From NCBI GenBank assembly GCA_963675135.1, contig CAVLYN010000055.1:1-64000 (forward strand): a DNA stretch of 64,000 nt, read 5' to 3'. The DNA comes from Galeopsis tetrahit (taxonomy: Eukaryota; Streptophyta; Magnoliopsida; Lamiales; Lamiaceae). A program made the translations under genes and the position numbers. Under the pieces are notes generated by a model. The model made no database searches. It saw only the letters and a program-made list of their open reading frames with translations, and was not told the DNA's origin. Shown here one piece after another: positions 42,667-56,210 of the stretch (its first letter is position 1; each line of letters opens with the position of its first letter).

Positions 42667-45600
42667 AATTGCACTCCTTATCATTCATATTGTACAATCT
42701 ATCTTTAGTGGCAAGTCTACCACGAGCAACAAGCCAAGCAATCATAGAGTATTTTGGAGGGATGCAGCCCTTCCAAATATCATCAAATCGAAAATCAAAC
42801 GTATTAGAGCAATGGTTCAACTTGGCATATAATAATTCCACATTCACGCCCTTAGGCGAAGCCACCGAATTGAGCAAAGTAATGATATTCTCCACACTAC
42901 CACATTGCATAATAAGCTCATTTTTTACTCTCACAAGATACCTACGAAGGTTAGTGCCACTAGCGCCACACTCCATGTCCCACACACTATCCCCCTTAGT
43001 CCAATAGTTATGAACCCATCGAATCCAAAGACAATCTTTTTTGTTATGAATATCCCAAAGTTTCCTCCCTAAAAGAACTTTGTTCCACTTTTTAAGATTT
43101 CTAAGGCCCAAACCCCCAACATCTTTAGGTTTACAAACCTCCTTCCAAGCCACCAAGTGTCTCTTGCCTCCCCACAAAAAAGCACTACACATGCTATTAA
43201 TACGATTTATCACCATTTTAGGACTAGGCAAAATACCAAGCCAATACGCACAAATACCTTGAATAACAGCCCTAATAAGCTCTAATCTACCCGCATACGA
43301 GAGAGTCCTAGAGCCCCACTTCCCAATTCGCTCCCGGATTTTAGTGATTAAAGGATCAAAATGGCGTGTTTTAAGAAAAACCGAAGCAAGGGGTATACCC
43401 AAATATTTAATGGGCAACGTACCTTCCCCAAACCCCAACACACTCAAAATCTGCCTTTTATCATTTTCTTTCATGCCCGTAAAAAACAAATTTCGATTTA
43501 TGAGGACTCACACCCAAACCCGAAGAGCTCTCAAAATCATGCAATATATCACAAATAGTCCTTGCCGACTCCACATCACCTCTCGCAAATAAGAGTAAAT
43601 CGTCGGCAAACATAAGATTAGTAATTCTATAAATATCACACTTAGGATGATATCGAAAATTACTAATTTCAGTTCGCGACTTAATAAGACGGCTAAGATA
43701 TTCCATGCACACGACAAAGAGAAAGGGAGAAAAAGGGTCACCTTGCCTAATGCCGCGTTTGCCCTTGATAAAACCATGCGGCAATCCGTTGATGAGGATC
43801 GAGTACATAGGGGTAGAGACGCATTGAACAATCCAGTTGACGAATATTCTAGGAAATTTCAGCCTATGAAGAAGGTTCTCCAAAAAACTCCAAGAAACCG
43901 AGTCATAAGCCATTTTGATGTCGATTTTCATAAACAATCTAGGAGACTTATTCTTATTCCCATAATGCCGCACCAACTCTTGAGCGAGATGGACATTCTC
44001 CGTGATAGAACGGCCCGGAATAAAAGCATCTTGAGCTTCACTAACGATGTCCTTAAGCGCTGCACATAATCTATTAGCAAGGATTTTCGAAATAATTTTG
44101 TACTCCACATTGCAACAAGCAATGGGCCGAAAATCCTCCACCGACGGATCATGGCTAGTCTTAGGGATCAACGTTAAAAATGTACAATTTAATTGCTTTA
44201 AAAGAAGCCCACTCTGAAAAAATTCCTTAACGGCCTCACAAACGTCCGTCTTGATAACACTCCAACCTTTCTTGAAAAACGCCGCTGAATACCCATCCGG
44301 ACCCGGAGCTTTGTCGTTGCCCATAGCGAAGATAACATTCTTAATTTCCTCCTCCTCGACCTGCCTACACAGCCACTGCCCCATGTCGATATCAATGCAC
44401 CTGCCCTTATTCACGACCTGGTCATCAATATCGCTCACGTTCGTCGAAGTGCCAAGCAGCGATTCATAGTATTCTACTAGTTTGCTCGACACCTCATCCT
44501 GCGACTTGGTGCGATTCTCCCCAGCCTTCAAATGGGTGATGAAATTTCTTTTTTTATTCTTGTTGATAAGGGCATAAAAATACTTGGTGTTCTTGTCTTG
44601 ATTCACCAAATATTTAGTTTTGGCAAGTTGGCTAAGATATCTTCTCTCGAACCCTCTAAGCTTGGCCACCTCCTTCTTCTTGTCTTTGATGATCTCACGA
44701 ATCTGCTGCCTATCACCCCTATCTTCCATAACTTGCTGCTGTAACTCGATAAGCTCCTTGTCTTCACGATCGACCCTCTCGGAAATATGTTGAAAGTGTT
44801 TTTTATGAAGAGTTTTTAACGGACTCTTCAAACTTCTCAATCTCGAACAAAGCTGGAACTGTTTAGTGCCATGCACGTTCGTTTTCCAATGCTTGTTGAT
44901 AATGTCCATAAACTCCTCATGGTCGCACCACATGTTGAAGAATCGAAAAGGCTTGTTACCCTTCTTACTTTTGTCGAAAACCCTAGAAATTGCAATGACA
45001 TGATCCGACTCAATTACAACGGCCCTAAAATCCGTCATAATAGTCCAGCCCTGTTCTCGCCATGCACAGTTTGTCATAACACGGTCGAGCTTGCATTTTA
45101 TCGTGTTACTAGACCACGTAAAAAAGCACCCGGATGAAGGCGTATCCACCAAGCCCGTACTTGCCATGCAATTCTGAATTTCCTCAAGGGTGTTGATGGA
45201 ACCAGCAGCGCCACCTTGTTTCTCATTGTCGGCCAAAATGCTATTGAAATCACCAACCACGATCCACGGCCTTTCGTCATGCTCGCTGAAATTAATTAAA
45301 TTCTCCCACAACAGCCTTCTTTCAAGACTCGTATTCCTGCCATAGATAGCCGACATAGTGAAAGCATTTAAAGAAATATTGCAAGTTATATGGAAGTGCA
45401 TAACCTGGTCATTCTTGTCGATGAGGGTAACTTCCGCCTTTTGGGATTTCCAAATCACCAAAATTCTCCCCATATGACACGTCTCAAAATTATGCGCCAT
45501 ACTCCAATCCGGACCAAAATTTTTGGGGAACCAATCATCGATTTCATCCATTTTTAATTTTGTTTCCACAAAACAAAAAATGTCTATCTCATCATTACGA

Positions 45601-45671
45601 ATAACACTTCGAACCTTGTTAAGAGTTGCATCGACTCTTAACCCCCTTACATTCCAAGATGCAATGATCAT
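42667..45671 (-). pseudogene. LINE ORF2, copy 3: frameshifted and truncated
   Basis: Starts normally (MIIASWNVRG) and is open for about 735 codons, through GIRQGDPFSP and FADD. Then a single-base insertion in an A-run near 43487 (nine A replaced by AAAAAACAAA) shifts the frame, which ends shortly after. The rest continues in another frame to the LTR boundary at residue ~1001, so the zinc-binding C-terminus is gone. It has more amino-acid changes than the other copies: IDIKMAYDS for IDIKKAYDS in an RT core motif, NVEYK for NVAYK, AQDAF for AQGAF, ITENV for ITEDV and AVVIES for AVGIES. It cannot make a full protein. Confidence 0.93.
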
Positions 45672-45794
45672 TGATAAACGAAGGGGAAACCCCCGCTGCT
45701 CACATTATTTCCAGAATTATCAATTCTGGTCCTTTCGTCTTTAGCATGGTTCTTGCCACCTCGTTTGCCACCAAATTCTTTTTTCTCTTTCGAT
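45668..45794 (-). pseudogene. LINE ORF1 C-terminal remnant, copy 3
   Basis: Same as copy 2, including the GKRG residues and the ATGA overlap with the ORF2 start. Confidence 0.7.
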
Positions 45795-46082
45795 ATTTGA
45801 GGCTTATGTTATGAATTTGTTTTATTTAATTATTTGAAGCTTATAATATATATGGAGTTGCATATGTAAATTAAAAAAAAAAAAAAAAGAGGTTGTACCA
45901 AAAAGAACTTTAGAAACCCGCGCTAAACCGAAAAATATGGAGGGAACCCAATCCCTGTTTCAGCGGGAAAATATGGAGGATATTGATCCTAAATCCTAAT
46001 ACATCTATTCCTTATAATTCCTAGTTCCTAATTCCACGCTGAACCCTAGAGGAAGGAGAGGGCTCTTAGCCGCTGCCGGAGA

Positions 46083-46238
46083 TCAACCTCGCACAAGACT
46101 TTCATGATAAAGAAGAAGCTAGCGAAAAAGCAGAGGCAGAATAGGCCCATTCCCTACTAGATCCGTATGCTCACCGATAACACCATCTGATACAACGCAA
46201 AACGCCGCCATTGGCGCCGCACCAAGCTCGGGTTCTAA
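46083..46238 (+). pseudogene. RPL39: Ribosomal protein eL39 pseudogene, copy 3
   Basis: Same lesions as copies 1 and 2, plus one private change (CAAAAT to CAGAAT near 46139, silent at Gln19). Confidence 0.92.
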
Positions 46239-48308
46239 TCGTGCTCGGTTTCTATTGTTATTTCCCTTATATCATATCTTGTTTCCGTTAGAAGTTAATG
46301 ACTATTTGATTTATATAGTTGGTGCAATGATTACCATGTTATGAGACTTTTTTTTTCTGGTTTTATTGATGCAACGCTGAGCACAAACCTAATTCCACGC
46401 TCAGTAGTTACCTGTTTTAGCAGACTCTATCGGTGCCTCTTGTTGTTGCTATGTCTGTCCCAAAAAAAAGATTTTAGAGAGGCGCGTATCTAATTCTTAT
46501 AATTTCGTGAACTATAGGTTTGTAATTAGAAATTAACGTTTCTGCCTATTCTAATAATTGTTGGAAGTGAGAATCAAATATTCTAATAAAACTCTTTCTT
46601 CCCTGTGTGCCACAACTCTATTCTTTACCTGTGCTTTTATTTTTGTTTCTCAGATTTACCCTTTCTACCGTAGGATAATTTGTGATTGAATTATAGGTGC
46701 TTGTGAATATTTTTCCCGTATGCATCAATGTTGGTTGCAGCATTAATTGTTCAAATACTCTTCAGATCAGAATTAAATTTTACCAAGTAAACTCCTTCTA
46801 AAATCAAATTCTAACTATTATTTGACTTGTGTGCAAATTTAGATTTTTTTGTCTCAATGACACTGAGATTTTTATTTTTTTTCATTTTGGGTTACTTCAG
46901 GCTATATATATCAACTATTAAGGATTTTGACTGGAGGAATCGATGATGTACTAATTAACTTCACTTTGTTGTATAAAGTTGAAGAATTAATGATTTTGCT
47001 TTACAAATTTGATGTTGTCTCCCTCTCTGCTGATTAATTTGTGTACATGAATTGAATAAATCCATCCAAGCTGAAAAATTAGGTGGATCTTGTTGATCTT
47101 CTTGGAAAATAGAGTTAAACCCATTTAGGTCAATAGCATTGATATAATGATTTCTATTTGTTTATGTTTTTAAACTTCTGGTACTGTCCCATCTGTAACC
47201 ACTAATCTGATTTCTTTTAGAAAGTTTAGTTACTCTAATACAACTGATAAACTCTATTTTCCAGCTTGAAGAGACTTCAGCTCTCCTATTTAAATACTGA
47301 AGAGACAAATCCAAAATTACTGCAGCTTATGTATACTTAATACGGTAAACACCGAATCGTTTTTCCTTCACCAATTGAGGATGAGGAGGAGAAGTTTCCT
47401 TTCTAACCAACCATGTTTCCGAGATACAAATTTTTTTGTTGCACCTGCAGACGATAATGAAAATTGTGACTAAACTTTGATATCATGTGTGAAGATGACT
47501 CATGTGAGGATTTGACTAGCTTGGTTCTGTTTTACAAAATTCATCTATTCTGTCATCGTGGATTGTCATCGGATAAACCCGATAATGAGGCCTGAGGGAG
47601 TGGGTTCACATGTGAAAATAGTCAGATCATATATTATATTAATTTATTATACTTGCTCTAATGTTTTTGTGTTTCTAATTTTTTGTTATATGTTCAAAAT
47701 ATGTTTGTCTAATTCTCTCTAAAAAGTCCAGAAGAGATTAAGTAGAATCAACAAGAATTAAGGTAAACTTTCTGGAGTTTAAATTTCATCCCATCTTCTC
47801 TTTAAGGTTAAATTTCTCTATGCTTGCCTGTTCATATAGGCATATTTGTAACTTCCTGCCATTCGATAATGCAGCAAAACGTTGAGGTTAGTCGTAAAGT
47901 GGCATTTGCTTGAATATTATTGTTTATGAACCATACAAATATTCCCAAATATTTTTTCCTCTATTTTTTTTACCAATTCTGAACTTTTTGGTGGGGTCAT
48001 TTGTAGTTTCCTACCGTGTTCTATACTTCCGTTGCTGCTCTCTACTCTCCCTCTATTTTTAACATGTAGTTTGTGGTTGATATGATTTTGTATCAGGATG
48101 ATATCTGGAAAAAAATTTGGGAGACGATTTGTTCAAATCTTGTTTTGTGTAGATGGAGAACCTAAATGAGATGTTCCATATTTGTTTATTGTTTGCTTTA
48201 GCACAACTAATAAAAGTTTATTAATATTGGTAAATATTTTAAGAATTAAGGCGCCACAACAACGTACTATTCTATATAGAGTAAAAAAAATGTTAAAAAA
48301 TAGTACTC

Positions 48309-48547
48309 CCTCTTCCATTCATTAAAGTTGTGCTCAGTTTTATTTTTAGATCCATAAAGAATATGATTATTCTATTTAAATAGTTAATTTTTGAGTATCT
48401 TTTCTACTTTATTAATAAGATTGAGTATCTACCAAAAATATTTTTTACTCATTATTCTACATATATTTTTTATAAGTAAAATATGATTTTTTTTTTAAAA
48501 CATGTATAAAAAAACTTGAGGATGCTTTTGATGGACAGAAAAAGTGT
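48309..48547. mobile_element. Degenerate Stowaway-like MITE, copy 3
   Basis: Counterpart of 8980-9218, with the same degraded termini. Confidence 0.4.
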
Positions 48548-48808
48548 TAATCATCAATAATGAACTCTTAGTTGTAATGAGAGAATGCCTATCATTTAAT
48601 TATATCATTTATACAAATTTTACAAATGTTTATCACGAAATTTTGTAAATCATTTAAACGATATAACATTGTTGGAAATTCCTTTGGAATAATTAATAAT
48701 GAAATCCAACGATCTTAGTATGTTAGAAATTTTGTTAGAATTATATATAAAAATATTATTTGATTTAGAGAGTCATTCCAACGAGCAAGTGCTAATGGAA
48801 TTTTGAAT

Positions 48809-49899
48809 AATTATTGTAGTGACAAAAAAAAATTGTCACTAAATATTTTAAATAATTAATGACAAAAAATAGTATCGTCATGAAAATATATGGTTTTATG
48901 ATATTGAATATTGTCATCAATTATTATTAAAATTGTCAACAATTATTATTGTGATGAAAATATATTGTTAATAAACATTTTGAATAATTAATGACGGAAA
49001 ATAGTATCGTCATGAAAATATATTTCTTATGACGTTGAATGTCGTCATCAATTATTATGAAAATCATCATGAATTGTTAGTATGAAGAAAATAGTTTGTC
49101 ACTAAATATCTCGAATAATTAATGAGAAAACATAGTATTGTCATGAAATTATATGTTTTTATGACGCCAAATATCGTCATCAATTATTATTAAAATTGTC
49201 ACCAATTAATTTTGTGACAAAACCATTTTGCCACTAAAAATTTCGAATAATTAATGATGAAAAACAATATCGTCATGAAAATACATTTTTTATGACGTCG
49301 AATGTCATCATCAATTATTATGAAAATCGTCACCATTTATTAGTGTGACAAAAATATTTTGTCACTAAATGTCTCAAATAATTAGTGACGAAAAATATAT
49401 CGTCATGAAAATATATATTTTTATGACGTCGAACATCGTCATCAATTATTACTAAAATCATCACCAAATATTATTGTGATGAATACATTTTGTCAATAAA
49501 TATTTCTGATAATTAATGACGAAAAATATTATCGTCATGAAAATATATTTTTTATAACGTCGAATATCGTCATCAATTATTATTAAAATCGTCACCAATT
49601 ATTATAATGACGAAAGTTTAGCATCGTCAAGAAACATATTTTTCATGATGTCAAACTTCGTCACCATTTATTATCAAAATCGTCACATAGTATTATTGTG
49701 ACATATTTATTAACAACGTCACGAAATATATAAATTTGTGACGAATTTTTTTGTAATTTGTGACAAATTAAAATTTTGTCACAATTTCTAGTACTTTAAT
49801 GACGAAAAATAAAATTCGTCGCGTTTAAGTAAGAAATTGTGACGAATTTTGTGTCGTCGAAAAAAAATTCGTCACGAAATGTGTGATTTCCTGTAGTCT
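48809..49899. repeat. 131-bp tandem array, copy 3
   Basis: Counterpart of 9480-10570, with the same number and order of monomers. Monomers differ from each other far more than each differs from its counterpart in copy 1, so the array is older than the 20.4-kb amplification. Confidence 0.75.
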
Positions 49900-50536
49900 C
49901 ATTAATTTGACATATTAAGTTATTTGTTTGATTTATTTTGGGGTATAATTTCTTGATTTCATTATGTATAATTTTTTTTATATTTTTCTATTTTTCTGTT
50001 GTCTTGATTTCATTAATTATTTGTTGTTATTTCTACTAAGCATGAGGGAAGAGTACTACTTCAACTATGCATATTAAATCTAGAAAATCGGTTTAAATGT
50101 TTAATAATTCTCCCAAATTTTCTATCTTACATAAATTAGTTTGAATGTTTATAAAAATATTTATAAATATGAAGATGCAAATAAAGATGGACATAAATAA
50201 AGATGAGAGGATGAAGATTGGATGCAATATTTATTATTTTTTTGGAATTGTTAAAGTAACATTGATTGTTTAGCATTGAAATTGTTTTAAATATTACAAG
50301 TTAATATATGTGAAAAATTAATTAATATTTATAAATATTTTTATAAATTAATCAATATTTATAAATTAATCAATATTTATAAATATTACAATTGGAATTA
50401 TTTTTACTATTTATATAATTATTAAAAGTTAAAAATTAATCAATTAATACATGTGAAATAAATTAATTAAATAAGTAAAATTAACTAAATTAGTAACAAT
50501 TGAATACATATATAATTAATATTAAAAACTGAACCA

Positions 50537-50734
50537 AAGATCTGTCTGCCCGAGTGGTGCGTGCCCAACTATGGGCGCCTATCCACCTGGGATCAATTCC
50601 CACAAAGACCGAATAAATAGTCATTTAAATAAAATGGGGCCTGGGATCAATTCCCACAAAGATCAAATAAATACTCATTTAAATAAAATGGGGCCTCCCA
50701 TAAAGACCAAATAAATAGTCATTTAAATAAAATG
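50537..50734 (+). repeat. tRNA-like head and 54-bp repeats, copy 3
   Basis: Counterpart of 11208-11405. Confidence 0.45.
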
Positions 50735-50889
50735 GGTTGGGTCGGGTTGGAGGTCGGTTGGGTCGGGTACGGGTGTGGGTCGGTTATTTAAATAAAATGG
50801 GGAAGGGGTATGCGTGGTTGTTGGTTCAGGTTGGGTGCGGGTGTGGTCGGGTTGGGTGCGCGTGTGGGTGTGGGTCGGGTTGGTCGACT
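50733..50889 (+). repeat. G-rich simple repeat, copy 3
   Basis: Counterpart of 11404-11560, with the G-quadruplex motif at 50760-50779. Confidence 0.7.
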
Positions 50890-50918
50890 GCGGAAGTGGA
50901 TTTAGAAAATAATTCATA

Positions 50919-51384
50919 AATCGGATATCTATAAGACAAAATATTAGCAACAAAAATATGGGTTTCATCGCTAACATTTTCAACGAAATTAAAATATTTA
51001 TCGCAAAAAAATAAGTCACGAAGTAAGGAGCTACTATTTTAGACACGAAAAAAATTTATAGCTAATTATAATATTTTCGTCGCATGATTTGTTGTTATAC
51101 ATACCCGTCGCTAACGTGTTTGCGACAAATGTTCGATTTTCCTCGCAAACATTTTGCGATGAAACTCATATTTTCGTCGCTAATATTTTGCGATGAAACT
51201 CAAATTTTCATTGCTAATATTTTGCAACAAATTTTTTATTTTTTTTGTCACAAACACGTTAGCGACGGGTGTATAGCAACAAATCCTGTGACAAAATTAT
51301 TTCATCGCTAACTCACGTTAGCGACGAAAATATTAGAATTAGCGACAAATTTTTTCGCGGCTAAATTGCAGTTTTCTGGTAGTG
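50919..51384. mobile_element. CACTA-like transposon end fragment, copy 3
   Basis: Counterpart of 11590-12055, ending in CTGGTAGTG. Confidence 0.5.
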
Positions 51385-51638
51385 ATATACTTTCAAATAT
51401 GCATGCATTTTTTTATATATGCAATCGATAATTACATATACTTTCAAATTTGCAGACCATTAATATTGTGCACATTCGTTTCACACATTCGATTACTCGC
51501 TCAATTCTCAAGGTGTGTTTTCTGCATCTTAGTTTAAATCTTTGTATATTATGTACTGAAAAATTAGAATAAACATAAATTATTTCGAATTTCATTGGAA
51601 TTTTAAACACAGAGGTCGGATTGGCCTGTAGTCTTATA

Positions 51639-51724
51639 CGTAATGCGCAACTAATGTGCATATATTCATAGTTTGTTGCATATATATAATATGCGCAACT
51701 AATGTGCATATATTCATAGTTTGG
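51639..51724. repeat. 46-bp-period direct repeat, copy 3
   Basis: Counterpart of 12310-12395. Confidence 0.7.
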
Positions 51725-52328
51725 CAATATACTTTCAATACATCAAACACATTTCGAAATTCCACTCCACCGTGGGTATCGAATCGTAGATTTTCTTCGC
51801 CAATTTCTCAATCACTGCAAAAAGGTGTATTTTATTGTGAAAAGAAAATTACGTAGAAAACAGAGCATTGCGTAAAGAGAAGGCGATTCTTGATTTTATT
51901 GTTCACCCATAGAAGTAAAAACAGACTAAATTAAAACCTTCATTCTGATGTCAAACTCATTCTTTCCCAATTTTCTTTTCATCAAACAATTAACAGGCAT
52001 TAAACAATCACCCACAATCCAAGAAAAGGCCCTTACGTACAGTCTAAATTCAGTGACGTTTGTAAGAGAAGTAGAAATGACGACACTAGAAAGAGCATGT
52101 TCAACCAGATGGCAAAAAAAAGGAAGACAATAAGAAAAATCAGTCAAATTTTGAGAAAGCCTGTCCTCCTCACCACTGCAACAACAAAACCGTCGGGATC
52201 GATACATCCTTGAACAGATCGGCCCGCGTCGTCGCCACAAAGCATCCGGTCTCGACCCTCGGCGCCCGACATCCCTCTCTCGCCAATCGACGCACATCCT
52301 CACCCCGATCTCGCCGTCGATTCCGCCT

Positions 52329-52568
52329 ATGCGTGAATTACATAGCTTGTTGGTACGTGCATCAATCTACCGCCGTGTCCGCCTCGCAGGTCATACCGCC
52401 ATTGATGTTCAAGACCGCCTCCTCAACGATCGCCCCAGTAAGGTCGTCGATTGGTTAATTAAGAAAGCGAAATCCGCCATTGATGATCTCGCTCAGCAGT
52501 CTGTCGTCTCGGTTGTCCGAGACTCACCCAGATTCAAAATAAGGACGCCGGCCATTAGGGTTTTGTGA
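52329..52568 (+). pseudogene. Truncated TCP-domain fragment, copy 3
   Basis: Same 79-codon frame as 13000-13239, including the missing QFY residues. The damage predates unit amplification. Confidence 0.8.
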
Positions 52569-53692
52569 GAAAAGAGAAATAACGTGAAATTAATTATGAT
52601 GGAGTATATTACTAGATTTAATTGTCGATTTAATAAAGAAAGGGTATAGTTGGGATTTTATGACCTCTTTTGGTCTTAATTATATTGTTTTACTAAAAAA
52701 ATTTAGATTATATTGTCTGTATGTCTTATGATTTGTCATATATTGTTAATAAACTCTAATTTAATCATTATAATATCACTTAACAATAATATAATACAAT
52801 TTCATTCAATCTTACACAATATTGATTTTATATACAGTTAAAATCTTCTACTATTCCAAACTCAGAAACACAAATATTATTATTCATCAGTGTTTCAAAA
52901 AACAAGTTTTCAAAAATTGATTCACAAAATCACTCAAAGCCCAAAGTAAACATCATCTTAGAGTTGGTGACGTAGATGAATGGAACAACCAAAAGGTATG
53001 AGTTCGAATTCCTTCATGCTTTCTCAATTAAGTTGACTACGATCCTGGAATCCTTCGTCTGCTGTCTTGTTACGGGTTCACGTACTAATGTATTACTGGG
53101 TTATATATGTCCAATTAGACTTTTCTCTCTTTTGCTTCGATCCGGTGATCGATCGAGCAAGGCTCTTAGGAACCGGCGCTGCGGAGCCTAACATCCTCAC
53201 GAGCCTATTTAGTCAAAAACAAGGTATGAAGTCTTAGCGGGTCCGCTTCTTTGGTGGCACACCGAATAAGTCAAGAATCAAGCTACAAGTCTCGATCTAT
53301 ACGATAGTGCACATCCTTGAATAAACTAATTCAACAAAATAATTACAAATTTTGTTATCAAAGTCTCATTTTTTGAAAAACATACTATGACTTTAATTCA
53401 CATTCATCATCCTGAAACCTTTCGATCAAGCACCCATTTCATTATGTGTATGGTTTAAATAAAATGTAATTTATTTAATTATTAAAGTATAAGAATATTA
53501 AAAAATATCTCTGATTTATCCACTCATTCACACTCATTTTCATTCGAAGTTGCTTGAGTTTCAATTTCTTTTATATTATATCTAACGAGATGAATTTAGT
53601 AAGGCATAATAAATATGCAGTTAATTAAGATTAATGAAAAGAGACAATTGCCTAACCCGTTTGTTACAAATTAACATTCCAACTTACAAGAA

Positions 53693-53763
53693 GCACCAGT
53701 GGTCTAGTGGTAGAATAGTACCTGCCACGCTTACAGACCCGGGTTCGATTACCGGATGGTGCA
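53693..53763 (+). pseudogene. tRNA-Gly(GCC) pseudogene, copy 3
   Basis: Identical to 14364-14434. Confidence 0.8.
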
Positions 53764-54715
53764 TTTAAGTTTGCTGTGATGATTATTACGCCGACCGCAT
53801 TGGTTGGGTCCATTGCTTCGTCTGAAATTTCAGATTAATTGGCGTCTCTGAGCTTTAATTATTTTTCATTTATTAAAATTTTTAAAATCAACTATACTCC
53901 CTCTGTCTTAAATTAAATGTTTCATTTTATCATTCATAATGTCTTAAATTAAATTACTCATTTTATTTTTGTCAACATATCACTATTATGGGAAGTTTAA
54001 AATCAAGTAAGTCAATTAAATTTGTTGACCCCATTAATCAATTTAATTAAAGGGGGCTGTGAAATGGGAATGATTCAAATTATTCTCCATCTCATCAACC
54101 TTTCGCAATACTTATTCTAAAACAAGGGTAGGTCTCCTATGGAATTGAGTCTATATAAGAAATTGAGTTTTTTGTTACACTTTTTAATTGTAGTGACTTA
54201 CACTTTTTAAAATTATATTTTAAGTTATATTGTCGTGAACTTTTTAGTAATGTTATATTGCACATTTTAGTTATATAGACGTGCACTTTTCAATAATATT
54301 GTGTTGTACTTTTTAGTTATAATGTCTTACACTTTTCAATTATAACGACTTACACTGTACAGTAATATTATGTTGCACTTTTTAATTATAATGACTTACA
54401 CTTTTCAATATACACTTTTACAAAAAAAAAAAAAAAAAAAGATTGACTTTTAAGGAATCGAGTCTATACAAGACCTTGGCCTAAAACAAATGGTATTACG
54501 CACTTTTTAATTATTATATTCAAAATTTCTAAACATTTCAGGAATATCTGTTGTACGTGTCGTCTAATTCATCGTCTTCACGAGGACCGTCAGAAATAAC
54601 CTTTTTGGAGACTTGAGAAGGAATTAAGTTGATTTTAAAAGGAAACACAAGATTCCATGAAAATAATACTGCCTTTAAATTTAAGTTCACAAAAACCCAT
54701 ACCGCAAGTGAATTG

Positions 54716-54949
54716 CACGCGCTAAAACTATATTATCTCACGCGCTGAGAAGATTTTATCCATTATTATTAGTTTTTGGTATATAGTTTGTAAGATTTGG
54801 AAAATTATATTTTGAGTGAAAATTATCAAATATCTATTATAGTCATTATTTTATTATCATCAAAACTTGAGTGATGGTGCGCGTGCAATGCACGTGTCGC
54901 GAGTGCGCATCTCCACAACCAAAATCCACATTAAAATGGTGTAATCTCA
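54716..54949 (+). repeat. Left arm of inverted repeat, copy 3
   Basis: Counterpart of 15387-15620. Its partner arm in this copy is shortened at the inner end and moved 309 bp closer. Confidence 0.7.
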
Positions 54950-55077
54950 TGTGCTGAGCAGTTTTCCCCATGTACACTTGGCCTCTCTCCACTTTCAGCA
55001 TTGTCTGATGAAAGTACCTGCTCATCAGGAATATGATCAATGCACTCTCCGTTCTGATTTAAAGGACTCGAAGACAT
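54945..55077 (-). pseudogene. Possible N-terminal exon relic of an ELM2/SANT protein, copy 3
   Basis: Counterpart of 15616-15748, with the same caveats. Confidence 0.25.
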
Positions 55078-55939
55078 CTGCAGATGAAACCAACAAAATG
55101 TTCATTAGGTTTCACATATAGAAAAGTGTATTTTGAGAGATAAAAAATTATTAAATTTCTATATTTGACATGATTTTATTATCATCAAATTTGTGCAAAA
55201 CTGCTTCATGAATCTCATTCCGTAGGTCAGATATACTATATTTTTGGTCCAATCAAGTAGTTCAATGTTTTTGAGAAAATTTGTTAAAATATGAATTAGA
55301 ATACAGTCGCACAAAATGATAGTTACGAGACAATCTCGCACAAGGCCTCTTATTCTATTTATATGCACAAATTGTTCCTTTATCCGCATTTAATATCAAC
55401 CGGACAATATATCATAGACCTCCCATTTTATTTTATTTCAGGTTGGTGGGGAGTTAGTGAAATAAAAATTAGTGCAAGTAAATATTATTGGCGTAAAAAG
55501 AAGTTTGACAATGCTACGTGGCGATAATTCCATATTCGCGTGAGTTGCATGCGTTAAAACTTTGAAAATAATGCGTTAAACAACTTTGTGTCAATTTTTT
55601 TTTTTTTAGCTTTTAGATTAGAAATTTTTTTATTGCAACCAAAACGTGTTTGAATTTGTTTTATGTTGTGATTAGTGTATTATATATCATCAAAAAAACT
55701 AAAATTATGAAACTGTGTCTCAAATCTCATTTCTTGCTTAGGATATTATTTCCTAAGAATGAACAAGTAAACCCAAAAGAAAAGAAAAAATGTGGGGGAT
55801 ACTATTATAAATATAAGACTAATAATTAACAAAATAAGATTAATCTAATCAATTTAGCTAAAAAGAAACATAAAATATGGGCAATATTATTATAAATATA
55901 AGACTAATAATAACTCATCAGCTGGCATCCTTACCCTAG

Positions 55940-56210
55940 CTAGCGTCTCCGAGTTACTGTCAGAAATCCACTAGCAATAGCTTCTAGTGCCCTGATTGTT
56001 GGAGGGCGGTAACTTGTACTCTGCCTCCGTGCATTCACAACACTTTGCTCCTCGTTTTTGGCCTCAGAGCTCGATAAATTGAGGTCGCTCTGCAGCTGAA
56101 CTCTGGGGGGTGCGCCGATTGATAGGGTTCGATGTTCTAAATTTAGGTCGCACTACAGGTCTTTTGGCCTTTCCAGGCTTCTTGGAGACTAATGATTCCC
56201 CACCAGCTTT
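55940..56210 (-). pseudogene. C-terminal ELM2/SANT exon relic (first), copy 3, cut by deletion
   Basis: Counterpart of 16611-17022, but the upstream ~140 bp of the exon are gone. The 309-bp deletion fuses AGCTTT (56210) to the inverted-repeat arm (AATATGCATG). One further change alters Gln to Lys in RPQFR. Confidence 0.55.

Larger units (their letters stand above)
42667..45794 (-). mobile_element. LINE copy 3, cut by the LTR element
   Basis: Same LINE, but its 3' part (last ~122 codons of ORF2, 3' UTR and A-tail) is absent because LTR 3 abuts unit position 3346. This is where the LTR retrotransposon had inserted. Confidence 0.9.

Noticed and set aside
42627..43007. 126-codon frame crossing the LTR 3 / LINE junction
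   Set aside because: It joins LTR sequence to the antisense of LINE ORF2, so it is an accidental fusion.
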